Positions 43,598-51,732 of a DNA stretch of 64,000 bases are shown piece after piece (positions within the stretch are counted from its first letter, which is position 1; every line of letters begins with the position of its first letter). The notes beneath the pieces were generated by a model. It searched no databases. It saw only the letters and a list, made by a program, of their open reading frames with translations, and was not told the DNA's origin. A program made the translations under genes and the position numbers. This stretch comes from Streptomyces finlayi (lineage in GTDB: Bacteria; Actinomycetota; Actinomycetes; Streptomycetales; Streptomycetaceae), in the NCBI RefSeq assembly GCF_014216315.1, contig NZ_CP045702.1:2604001-2668000 (forward strand), given 5' to 3'.

Positions 43598-44280
43598 CCC
43601 CCGCCGGCTCCCTTCTCGCCGCCCACGACCTCCACAAGGCCTACGGCCCGACGCCCGCTCTCGACGGCGCGTCCTTCTCCATCCACCCCGGCGAGGTCGT
43701 CGCCGTCATGGGCCCCTCCGGGTCCGGGAAGTCGACGCTGCTGCACTGCCTCGGCGGGATCGTCACCCCGGACAGCGGGACCATCACGTACGACGGACGC
43801 GAGCTCTCCACCCTGTCCGACGCCGAGCGCAGCGCCCTGCGCCGCAGTGACTTCGGGTTCGTCTTCCAGTTCGGCCAGCTCGTGCCGGAGCTGACCTGCA
43901 CCGAGAACGTCGCCCTCCCCCTCCGCCTCAACGGCGTGAAGAGGAAGGAGGCCGAGCGCAGGGCAGTCAGCTGGATGGAGCGCCTCCAGGTCGACGACCT
44001 GAAGGACAAGCGGCCCGGCGAGGTCTCCGGCGGACAGGGGCAGCGCGTCGCCGTCGCCCGCGCACTCGCCGCCGACCCCCGAGTGATCTTCGCCGACGAG
44101 CCGACCGGCGCCCTCGACTCACTCAACGGCGAGCGCGTGATGGAGCTGCTCACGGACGCGGCACGCTCCTCCGGTACCGCCGTCGTCCTCGTCACCCACG
44201 AGGCGCGGGTCGCCGCCTACTCGGACCGCGAAATCGTCGTACGCGACGGAAAGTCCCGGGACCTGGAGTACACGGGATGA
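43594..44280 (+). CDS. ABC transporter ATP-binding protein, MacB/LolD type
   Basis: A 228-residue ATPase. Walker A is GPSGSGKST, the signature is VSGGQGQRVAVARAL, and Walker B is RVIFADEPTGALD. The LolD/MacB subfamily feature DFGFVFQFGQLVPELTCTENVALP is clear. The GTG start lies in the padR stop and the end overlaps the permease ATG, so the three genes are one operon. It powers an FtsX-type mechanotransmission exporter rather than a classical channel. Confidence 0.94.
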   Translation: MTPAGSLLAAHDLHKAYGPTPALDGASFSIHPGEVVAVMGPSGSGKSTLLHCLGGIVTPDSGTITYDGRELSTLSDAERSALRRSDFGFVFQFGQLVPELTCTENVALPLRLNGVKRKEAERRAVSWMERLQVDDLKDKRPGEVSGGQGQRVAVARALAADPRVIFADEPTGALDSLNGERVMELLTDAARSSGTAVVLVTHEARVAAYSDREIVVRDGKSRDLEYTG

Positions 44281-46685
44281 CAGTGCTGGAAGAACGGAGC
44301 ACCAAGAAAGCGGCCGGCTCCCCGAAGGCGCCAGGGAAGGGGTCGGGATGGATACACGACCTCGGCCTCGGCATCCGCTTCGCGGTCGGCGGCGGGCGCG
44401 AGGGCTGGATACGCACCCTCCTCACCGCCGTCGGCGTGGGCCTCGGCGTCGCCCTCCTCCTCATCGCCTCCTCCGTACCGAACCTCCTGGACAACCGGTC
44501 CGACCGCACCGCGGGCCGCGCACCCAACTTCACCAACCACGACGCTCCGCCGGCGCCCGGCGACAACACCCTGGTCTACGACAACGCCTCGTCCGAGTAC
44601 CGCGGCGACTCGGTCGGCGGCTGGTTGCTGCGCCCCGACGGCGCGCACCCGCCGATACCGCCGGGCGTCGACAGGATCCCCCGGCCCGGCGAAATGGTCG
44701 TCTCGCCCGCGCTGAAGGATCTACTGGAATCCCCCGAGGGCCAACTGCTGCGGGAGCGGCTGAAGTTCCAGATCATCGGGACGATCGCCGACGAGGGGCT
44801 GAGCGACCCGCACGACCTGTACATGTACGCCGGCAGCGACACCATCACGCAGAAGGGCGGCGGGCGGACCGCGCAGTTCGGCGGCAATCGGCTGCCCGAG
44901 GAACCGATGGACCCCGTCCTCGTCATCCTCATCATCCTGATCTGCGTCGTCCTGCTGATCCCCGTCGCGATCTTCATCGCCACCGCCGTCCGGTTCGGCG
45001 GAGAACGACGCGACCGCCGACTCGCCGCGCTGCGTCTCATCGGCGCGGACATCCGGATGACCCGGCGGGCTGCCGCCGGCGAGTCCCTGTTCGGCGCCGG
45101 GGTCGGACTGCTCTACGGAGCCCTGTTCTTCCTCGTGGGGCGTCAGTTCGTCGGCATGGTGCAGTTCTGGCGGATCTCGGCGTTCCCCTCCGACCTCGCC
45201 CCGGTGCCCGGTCTCGCCGTGCTGATCCTGCTGGCCGTACCGGCGTGTGCGGTCCTGGTCACCCTGTTCGCGCTGCGCTCCGTGGCGATCGAGCCGCTCG
45301 GCGTCGTACGGCAGGGGCGTTCCCGCAAGCGCCGGCTGATGTGGCGGCTGCCGATACCGGCCATCGGTGTGGGACTGCTGCTGTTCTCGGACATCGCAGG
45401 CGGCAACAGGGGGCCGCTCGACGTGGCAGTCGTCGCGGCAGGGATCATCCTGATCCTGCTCGGCATGGTGACCCTGCTTCCCTGGCTGGTCGAGTCCGTC
45501 GTCGCCCACGTGCGCGGCGGCCCGGTGCCCTGGCAACTCGCCTTCCGCAGACTCCAGTTGAACAGCACCGCGGGGACGCGCGCGGTGAGCGGCATCACGG
45601 TCGCGGTGGCCGGCGGGATCGCGCTCCAGATGTACTTCGTCGGCATCAACGACGACTTCAACACGACGACGGGCCAGGACCCCAAGCGCGCCCAGATGGG
45701 CGTCATGACGGAGTCCGCCAAGGGCGCCCTCGCCGAGCGCATGATCAAGGACTTCCGGGCCACGGAGGGCGTGACGGGAGTCATCGGCACCATCGATTCC
45801 TATGTGCTCGGCGCCGGAGCGCTCGACGAGTGGGGCGACCCGGAGGGCGCGCCGGTGACCTACGGCACCTGCGCCACCCTGCGCGAGCTGGCACATCTGC
45901 CCGGCTGCGAGGACGGCGACGTCTTCATCTCGCACACCGAGGGGAACAAGGACGCGGGCTGGGTGACGAAGGTCGCCCGCCCCGGCAAGCAGGTCGATCT
46001 CAACGAGTGGTACAGGGACGAGGGCTCGGAGAAGCTCGAGCCGCAGCTGTGGACGATCCCGAAGGACGCCCGCACGGTGACACCCAGGAAGGATCCGGCG
46101 GGCCAGGAGCGCCACGGCATCTTCGTGACGCCCGGCGCACTGGACCCGGCCAAGCTGCCGAGCGCCTCGACGACGGCGCAGATCCAGACGGACGAGAGCG
46201 ACCCCGACGCCCAGGAGCACGTCCGCAACACCGCGTATCTGATGGATCCGTCCCTGCGGATCTGGACCTACCAGATGACGCAGCGGGACAAGCAGTACGA
46301 CAGCATCCGCACGTCCCTGTTCGTGGGTGCGACCGCCACGATGATCCTGATCGCGGCCTCCATGCTGGTCTCGCAGATCGAGCAACTGCGGGAACGCAGG
46401 AAGCTGCTGTCCGTGCTGGTCGCCTTCGGCACACGCCGCTCGACGCTCGCCTGGTCCATCTTGTGGCAGACCGCGATCCCGGTCGCCCTCGGCACCGCAC
46501 TCGCCGTCATGGGCGGGCTCGGCCTCGGCCGGGTGATGCTCCACCTGATCGACAAGGAGATCACCGACTGGCTGATCTTCCTGCCCCTGGCGGGGGTGGG
46601 AGCAGCGATGATCGCCATCGTGACGCTGCTCAGCCTGCCGGTGCTGTGGCGCCTGATGCGCCCGGACGGTCTGCGTACCGAGTGA
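44277..46685 (+). CDS. FtsX-like ABC permease
   Basis: An 802-residue permease with ten or so membrane helices in two FtsX-type blocks: an N-terminal helix and large extracytoplasmic domain, three helices near 215-340 (with RRDRRLAALRLIGADIRMTR as coupling segment), a central pair, a second extracytoplasmic domain, and a final block with RERRKLLSVLVAFGTRRSTLAW. Typical of antibiotic or peptide efflux/resistance permeases encoded with PadR repressors. Substrate unknown. Confidence 0.9.
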   Translation: MTVLEERSTKKAAGSPKAPGKGSGWIHDLGLGIRFAVGGGREGWIRTLLTAVGVGLGVALLLIASSVPNLLDNRSDRTAGRAPNFTNHDAPPAPGDNTLVYDNASSEYRGDSVGGWLLRPDGAHPPIPPGVDRIPRPGEMVVSPALKDLLESPEGQLLRERLKFQIIGTIADEGLSDPHDLYMYAGSDTITQKGGGRTAQFGGNRLPEEPMDPVLVILIILICVVLLIPVAIFIATAVRFGGERRDRRLAALRLIGADIRMTRRAAAGESLFGAGVGLLYGALFFLVGRQFVGMVQFWRISAFPSDLAPVPGLAVLILLAVPACAVLVTLFALRSVAIEPLGVVRQGRSRKRRLMWRLPIPAIGVGLLLFSDIAGGNRGPLDVAVVAAGIILILLGMVTLLPWLVESVVAHVRGGPVPWQLAFRRLQLNSTAGTRAVSGITVAVAGGIALQMYFVGINDDFNTTTGQDPKRAQMGVMTESAKGALAERMIKDFRATEGVTGVIGTIDSYVLGAGALDEWGDPEGAPVTYGTCATLRELAHLPGCEDGDVFISHTEGNKDAGWVTKVARPGKQVDLNEWYRDEGSEKLEPQLWTIPKDARTVTPRKDPAGQERHGIFVTPGALDPAKLPSASTTAQIQTDESDPDAQEHVRNTAYLMDPSLRIWTYQMTQRDKQYDSIRTSLFVGATATMILIAASMLVSQIEQLRERRKLLSVLVAFGTRRSTLAWSILWQTAIPVALGTALAVMGGLGLGRVMLHLIDKEITDWLIFLPLAGVGAAMIAIVTLLSLPVLWRLMRPDGLRTE

Positions 46686-46716
46686 CGGGAGCGCGGTGGC
46701 CGGACGGGCCGGGCCT

Positions 46717-47676
46717 TCAGGCCCGTCCGGCGATCCGTACCGGCAGCGACCCCATCTCCTCACGCAGCGCCGCCGCGAACTCCTCGAACTCCTCGCGCCT
46801 GGCCGCCCCCGAGCGCATGGCGAGCGCCACCCGCCGCGCGGGCGCCGGGTCCGCGAAGTACCCCGTCGTCAGCGCGTCGTTGCGGCCCGCCTCGACCGTC
46901 ACCGCGGTCCGCGGCAGCAGCGTCACACCGAGCCCGCCTGCCACCAGCTGCACGAGGGTGGAGAGACCCGCCGCGGTCGTCGTCACGGGTGCGCCCTGTG
47001 TGCGTCCGGCCTCCCGGCAGATGTCCAGGGCCTGGTCGCGCAGACAGTGCCCCTCGTCCAGGAGCAGCAGAGGCAGCTCGCGCAGCGCCTCGCGCGGGAT
47101 GTCGGAGCGCCCGCCCAGCCAGTGCTCCCGTTCCATGACGAGCACGAAGTCCTCGTCGAAGAGGGGCAGTTCGGTCACTCCCGGCACACCGAGCGGTACG
47201 GCGAGCAGCAGCAGGTCGAGCCGCCCGGCGCCCAGCCCCTCCAGCAGCGAGGAGGTCTGCTCCTCGTGCACCTGGAGGTCGAGCTCCGGGTAGCGCCGGT
47301 GGACGAGCCGGAGCACGGTCGGCAGCAGATAGGGGGCGACGGTCGGAATCACGCCGAGCCTGAGCACCCCGGTGAACGGCGCCCGCACCGCCTCCGCCTC
47401 CTCCATCAGGGAGCCGACGGCGTCCAGGACCACCTGGGTACGCACCGCCAGCCGCTCCCCGGCGGACGAGAGCAGCACCTTGCGCGTCGTACGCTCGATG
47501 AGCTGGACACCCAGTGCCTCCTCCAGGGCCGACACGGCTCCGGAAAGTGCGGGCTGACTCATCCCGATCGCCGCGGCCGCGTCACGAAAGTGCAGATGCT
47601 CCGCCACGGCGGCGAAGGCGCGCAGCTGCGACAGGCTGGGCTGTTTGGGCCTGTTGCCCTGGTTCCCCTGGCTCAT
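46717..47676 (-). CDS. oxyR: LysR-type hydrogen peroxide sensor OxyR
   Basis: A 319-residue LysR regulator with N-terminal winged helix (SQLRAFAAVAEHLHFRDAAAA, GMSQPALSGAVSALEEALG) and periplasmic-binding-like sensor domain. The OxyR peroxide-sensing cysteines are present as GHCLRDQALDIC. ATG 47676 is chosen from family alignment. Longer starts would invade the operator region. Divergently transcribed from ahpC-ahpD, the classic OxyR target. Confidence 0.94.
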   Translation of the reverse strand: MSQGNQGNRPKQPSLSQLRAFAAVAEHLHFRDAAAAIGMSQPALSGAVSALEEALGVQLIERTTRKVLLSSAGERLAVRTQVVLDAVGSLMEEAEAVRAPFTGVLRLGVIPTVAPYLLPTVLRLVHRRYPELDLQVHEEQTSSLLEGLGAGRLDLLLLAVPLGVPGVTELPLFDEDFVLVMEREHWLGGRSDIPREALRELPLLLLDEGHCLRDQALDICREAGRTQGAPVTTTAAGLSTLVQLVAGGLGVTLLPRTAVTVEAGRNDALTTGYFADPAPARRVALAMRSGAARREEFEEFAAALREEMGSLPVRIAGRA

Positions 47677-47816
47677 TGATAGGAACCTCCGATCATCCAG
47701 GTCAAGCATATCCGCCCCCTCGATCAATGAGCCACGCCACAGAGTGGGGCGCACGCGGGCCACTGATCGAGTGGGGCGATCAATGGATGCCCAAGAAGCG
47801 ATTTCCGTGATCAATG
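47674..47816. promoter_or_regulatory. oxyR-ahpC intergenic GATCAATG repeats
   Basis: GATCAATG occurs at 47722, 47778 and 47809, and its complement (CATTGATA, 7 of 8) overlaps the oxyR start at 47674. Four copies within 143 bases of a divergent regulator-target gap suggest OxyR operator half-sites. Assignment to OxyR is inferred. Confidence 0.5.
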
Positions 47817-47894
47817 CACTCTGTGCCATGGTGGGTCCAGTCCAACCCCCAGGAACCTCCCCAAAAGGGAATTCCTAAGCTGCAAGGAGAGCGC

Positions 47895-48449
47895 GTGCTC
47901 ACTGTCGGTGACAAGTTCCCCCAGTTCGACCTGACCGCTTGTGTTTCGCTGGAGGCGGGCAAGGAGTTCGAGCAGATCACCCACAAGACCTACGAGGGTC
48001 AGTGGAAGATCGTGTTCGCATGGCCGAAGGACTTCACCTTCGTGTGCCCCACCGAGATCGCCGCCTTCGGCAAGCTGAACGAGGAGTTCGCCGACCGTGA
48101 CGCCCAGGTCCTCGGCTTCTCCGGTGACTCCGAGTTCGTGCACCACGCCTGGCGCAAGGACCACCCGGACCTGACCGACCTGCCCTTCCCGATGCTGGCC
48201 GACTCGAAGCACGAGCTCATGCGTGAGCTCGGCATCGAGGGCGAGGACGGCTTCGCGCAGCGCGCCGTCTTCATCGTCGACCAGAACAACGAGATCCAGT
48301 TCACGATGGTGACCGCCGGTTCCGTGGGCCGTAACCCCAAGGAGGTCCTGCGGGTCCTCGACGCCCTGCAGACCGACGAGCTGTGCCCCTGCAACTGGAC
48401 CAAGGGCGAGACGACCCTCGACCCGGTCGCGCTCCTCTCGGGCGAGTGA
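47895..48449 (+). CDS. ahpC: alkyl hydroperoxide reductase, peroxiredoxin AhpC
   Basis: A 184-residue typical 2-Cys peroxiredoxin that reduces peroxides. FTFVCPTEIAAF holds the peroxidatic Cys and ELCPCNWTKGE the resolving Cys near the C-terminus. The GTG start has an AAGGAGA site. Twelve bases separate it from ahpD, so the two are cotranscribed, presumably under OxyR. Confidence 0.96.
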   Translation: MLTVGDKFPQFDLTACVSLEAGKEFEQITHKTYEGQWKIVFAWPKDFTFVCPTEIAAFGKLNEEFADRDAQVLGFSGDSEFVHHAWRKDHPDLTDLPFPMLADSKHELMRELGIEGEDGFAQRAVFIVDQNNEIQFTMVTAGSVGRNPKEVLRVLDALQTDELCPCNWTKGETTLDPVALLSGE

Positions 48450-48461
48450 GCTGACACGATC

Positions 48462-48995
48462 GTGGCTCTCGACGAACTGAAGTCCGCGATACCGGACTTC
48501 GCCAAGGACCTGAAGCTGAACCTCGGCTCGGTCATCGGCAACAGCGAACTCCCGCAGCAGCAGCTGTGGGGCACCGTCCTGGCCTGCGCGATCGCCTCAC
48601 GCTCGCCGATCGTGCTCCGCGAGCTGGAGCCGGAGGCCAAGGCCAACCTCTCCGCCGAGGCGTACACCGCGGCGAAGTCGGCCGCGGCCATCATGGCGAT
48701 GAACAACGTCTTCTACCGGACCCGGCACCTGCTGTCGGACCCGGAGTACGGGACGCTCCGGGCGGGCCTGCGGATGAACGTCATCGGCAAGCCCGGCGTG
48801 GAGAAGATCGACTTCGAACTGTGGTCGCTCGCCGTCTCCGCGATCAACGGCTGCGGCCAGTGCCTCGACTCCCACGAGCAGGTGCTGCGCAAGGCCGGCG
48901 TGGACCGTGAGACCATTCAGGAAGCCGTAAAGATCGCTTCGGTGATCCAGGCGGTCGGCGTGACCCTCGAATCCGAAGCGGTTCTCGCCGAGTAG
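48462..48995 (+). CDS. ahpD: alkyl hydroperoxidase AhpD
   Basis: A 177-residue AhpD with the redox-active CGQCLDSHE motif (CxxC plus His) near residue 130, as in the mycobacterial enzyme that recycles AhpC together with lipoamide/dihydrolipoamide succinyltransferase. GTG 48462 follows ahpC closely. The order oxyR-ahpC-ahpD is standard in actinomycetes. Confidence 0.96.
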   Translation: MALDELKSAIPDFAKDLKLNLGSVIGNSELPQQQLWGTVLACAIASRSPIVLRELEPEAKANLSAEAYTAAKSAAAIMAMNNVFYRTRHLLSDPEYGTLRAGLRMNVIGKPGVEKIDFELWSLAVSAINGCGQCLDSHEQVLRKAGVDRETIQEAVKIASVIQAVGVTLESEAVLAE

Positions 48996-49015
48996 CAGCG
49001 CAGTACCCTTGTACG

Positions 49016-49057
49016 AGAAGGGCCCCGAGGACGACCGACCGTCCACGGGGCCCTTCT
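49016..49057. terminator. hairpin terminator after ahpD
   Basis: AGAAGGGCCCC (49016-49026) pairs with GGGGCCCTTCT (49047-49057), followed by a short T-containing tract. The gene to the right is convergent. Confidence 0.85.
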
Positions 49058-49069
49058 TACTGTCCGCTC

Positions 49070-50470
49070 TCAGCCTTCCCGGCTCTCTCCGGACCCTCCC
49101 GGCCCTCCTGGACCCGCCGGCCCTTCCTTCCCGCGGTCGGCGGGCAGGTCCGCGGCCTTCGGCGGCGAGCCCGGGGCCCGGACCGGCGCCACCTCGTGCG
49201 CCGTGGCGCCGTGCGGGGCGGGCGAGCGGCGCCGGGACTCCTCCTGCCCGTAGGCCCGCAGATAGCCGACCACGGTGTTGGTCACGGCGACCAGCGGTAC
49301 GGCGACCACCGCGCCGCCGATGCCCGCGATCATCCCGCCCGCGGCGACCGACAGGACGACGGCCAGCGGATGGACGCGCACAGCGCGGCCGAGGATGAAC
49401 GGCTGGAGGATGTGGCCCTCGATCTGCTGCACGGCGAGCACCACGAGCAGCACCATCAGCGCGGTGAACACGCCCTGGGTCACCAGCGAGACGACCACCG
49501 CCAGCGCCCCGGAGACCACGGCGCCGACGAGCGGGATGAAGGCGAAGAGGAAGATGAACACCGCGAGCGGCACCGCCATCGGAACATCGAGGAAGTAGAT
49601 CCCGAGCCCGATGAAGATGGCGTCGATCAGCGCGACTATCACGGTACCCCGCACATAGGCGGTGAGCGTGCGCCAGGCACGCGGCCCGGCACCCGCGACG
49701 CCGGGCCTCGCCTGGGCCGGCACCAGCCTGAGCACCCACTGCCAGATTCGCTTCCCGTCGTACAGCAGGAAGAGCGTCGAGAACATCGCCAGCAGAAGCC
49801 CCGTGAGGACCTCCACCATCACGGTGACGCCCTGGAGTCCGGCGGAGGTGATCTCCTCCGTGTTGGTTCCGATCGTGTCGCTGAGATTCTTCGCGATGTC
49901 GTTGATCTGCGACTCGGTGACATGGAAGGGGCTGTCGAGCAGCCAGCGCTTCAGTTCGTCGATGCCGTCGCGCACCCGGTCGGAGAGCGTGTCCAGGTTG
50001 TCCATCACCTGCCACACCACGAACCAGCCGACCAGACCCATGACGACGAAGCCAAGAACCGCGGTCACCGCCGTGGCCAGGCCGCGCGGCAGGCCGAGCC
50101 GCCTCAGCCGTACCACGGTCGGCTGGAGCATCGCGGTGACGAGCAGGGCGGCGACGAAGGCCAGGACCACGAGCTGCACCGCACTGATGATGCGCATGAG
50201 CACCCAGAGGGTGCCCGCCAGGACGAGCAGCCGCCAGCCCGCCTCGGCGGCGACCCGCATGCCCCACGGGATCGCCGCGACCGGATCGGGCCTGGCCGCG
50301 ACGGACGGGGCGTATGTGGGAGGCGGGGGCACGTGGTCCGTCACCGTGTCCTCGGGCCCGGCGTCCGAGCCGGCTTCCGCGTCGGCCTCGGCACGACGCT
50401 GGTCCAGGCGCTCACCGATGTCGGTCAGTTCGGCGCCGAGTCGGCCGAGCCACCCTGGCAGTTTCGACAT
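49070..50470 (-). CDS. AI-2E-family (TqsA/PerM-like) membrane protein
   Basis: A 466-residue membrane protein with about eight helices. The helix-loop PLAVFIFLFAFIPLVGAVVSG and the downstream QQIEGHILQPFILGRAVRVHPLAV segment are the family signature. Hydrophilic, acidic N-terminal 60 residues and a Pro/Gly-rich tail flank the core. ATG 50470 (SKLPGWLG) is taken as the start. Some family members export AI-2 and others act as Na+/H+ or small-molecule transporters, so no substrate is given. Confidence 0.87.
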   Translation of the reverse strand: MSKLPGWLGRLGAELTDIGERLDQRRAEADAEAGSDAGPEDTVTDHVPPPPTYAPSVAARPDPVAAIPWGMRVAAEAGWRLLVLAGTLWVLMRIISAVQLVVLAFVAALLVTAMLQPTVVRLRRLGLPRGLATAVTAVLGFVVMGLVGWFVVWQVMDNLDTLSDRVRDGIDELKRWLLDSPFHVTESQINDIAKNLSDTIGTNTEEITSAGLQGVTVMVEVLTGLLLAMFSTLFLLYDGKRIWQWVLRLVPAQARPGVAGAGPRAWRTLTAYVRGTVIVALIDAIFIGLGIYFLDVPMAVPLAVFIFLFAFIPLVGAVVSGALAVVVSLVTQGVFTALMVLLVVLAVQQIEGHILQPFILGRAVRVHPLAVVLSVAAGGMIAGIGGAVVAVPLVAVTNTVVGYLRAYGQEESRRRSPAPHGATAHEVAPVRAPGSPPKAADLPADRGKEGPAGPGGPGGSGESREG

Positions 50471-50542
50471 GATCGTTCCCTCTCCCCCATGCTCTCCCCT
50501 CACCCCTGCCCCGGAGTCGTCAGGACATGTGACCGTACACGC

Positions 50543-50579
50543 GTGAAGCCCCCCACCGTAGGACGGTGGAGGGCTTCAC
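50543..50579. terminator. hairpin terminator downstream of the SLT gene
   Basis: A 17-bp stem with one mismatch (50543-50559 with 50563-50579, loop of three). It lies 47 bases beyond the SLT gene stop on the minus strand, upstream of the AI-2E gene. Confidence 0.75.
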
Positions 50580-50625
50580 AGGGTTGAGAGGTGGTCCCTC
50601 CCACGAGGGACCGGGCGTCCCGGAC

Positions 50626-51342
50626 CTAGTACCAGTTGTTGGCCTGCCAGAAGGACCAGGCACCGCACGGACTGCCGTAGCGCCCGTCCATGTAACTGAG
50701 GCCCCACTTGATCTGGGTGGCGGGGTTGGTCTGCCAGTCGGAACCGGCGGACACCATCTTGGAGCCCGGAAGCGCCTGCATGAGGCCGTAGGCGCCGGAG
50801 GACGGGTTGGTCGCCCGGTAGTTCCACGTCGACTCGTGGTCCACGATGTTGCTGAAGCACTGGAACTGGTCGGCGGGGACCATCTGACGGGCCATCGCCT
50901 TCACTTCGGCCACGCTGTACGAACTCTGCGTGGTGAAGGAGGTGGCGTCACGGGCCGCCGAGCGGCTTGCGCGCTCGGAGGCTTCCTTCTTCGCGGCAGC
51001 CTCGGCCTTGCGCTCGGCCTCCAGCTTGTCCTCGGCCGCCTGCTTCTTGGACTTGGCGTCCTTGGCTGCCTGGAGACGAGCGGATTCCTCCGCGGACTTC
51101 TTCGCCGCGGTGTCGGCAGCGGAAGCCTGGGCGTCGGCCTGCTGTGTCAGCGAGGCGGTCTGCACCTGGGCCTGCTGGCCCGCGGGAATGTCTGCGAGCA
51201 GCGTGGTGTCGGCTGCGGCCGCTTCGAAGTTGTTGTCGTCGGCAGCAGGAGTGCTGCCCGAAGCAACGCCTACGACGGCGCCTACGGTGGTGACCGCTGT
51301 GGCAGATGCCACGGCGAACCCCCGGACCGAGATCCGGCTCAC
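50626..51342 (-). CDS. secreted SLT-type transglycosylase
   Basis: A 238-residue exported protein. A signal sequence (residues 1-35, VRGFAVASATAVTTVGAVVGVA) is followed by an Ala/Lys/Glu-rich coiled-coil (75-145) and a C-terminal lysozyme-like domain (FSNIVDHESTWNYRATNPSS with catalytic Glu, GAYGLMQALPGS, IKWGLSYMDGRYGSPCGAW). GTG 51342 is preceded by GAAGGA at ideal spacing. ATG 51360 is the alternative. Probably remodels peptidoglycan during growth or germination. The leader is structured (see next entry). Confidence 0.88.
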   Translation of the reverse strand: MSRISVRGFAVASATAVTTVGAVVGVASGSTPAADDNNFEAAAADTTLLADIPAGQQAQVQTASLTQQADAQASAADTAAKKSAEESARLQAAKDAKSKKQAAEDKLEAERKAEAAAKKEASERASRSAARDATSFTTQSSYSVAEVKAMARQMVPADQFQCFSNIVDHESTWNYRATNPSSGAYGLMQALPGSKMVSAGSDWQTNPATQIKWGLSYMDGRYGSPCGAWSFWQANNWY

Positions 51343-51470
51343 ACGGTGTCCTTCCAGCATCGCCCGCTTAGGTGACCTCGCGGGCGCAATCGTGCCCCCG
51401 ACACTGGCCTCCCTACTGCTTGGGTCACGGGAGGCACGGGCCCGATGGGCAACTCCCTTGCGGGAGTGCC
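51343..51470 (-). promoter_or_regulatory. structured 5' leader of the SLT transglycosylase gene
   Basis: Three perfect stems lie just upstream of the start: GCGGGCG/CGCCCGC (51361-51367 with 51380-51386), GCCTCCC/GGGAGGC (51407-51413 with 51429-51435) and ACTCCC/GGGAGT (51452-51457 with 51462-51467). Streptomyces wall-lytic genes often carry c-di-AMP riboswitches, but I cannot match the ydaO core here, so the leader class is unknown. The rest of 51471-51732 shows no gene. Confidence 0.4.
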
Positions 51471-51732
51471 GCGTGGTGCTCGCGGGCGGCATACGGACGG
51501 CAAGTGTTGAGTTGTGTGGTGCGGTACACCTCTGGAGGTGCATGAGTTCCGTATGCGGGGCCTGACGGAAGCAAGACTCTGCCGGACGCGGACACCGTGA
51601 AGCAATTCTGTGTTGCGTGTGAAAGCTCACACCCCGTTCGGCCCCAATGTTTTGCGGAAACAGCGGCACAGCACAATGCCGCCCGGCTAAGCTCTTCGGC
51701 TCGCCGGGCGGCACCAACTGTCCTATCTCGTG

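Noticed and set aside
51343..51600. ydaO (c-di-AMP) riboswitch
   Set aside because: Gene type and hairpins fit, but I cannot find the conserved core sequences. Reported only as an unclassified structured leader.
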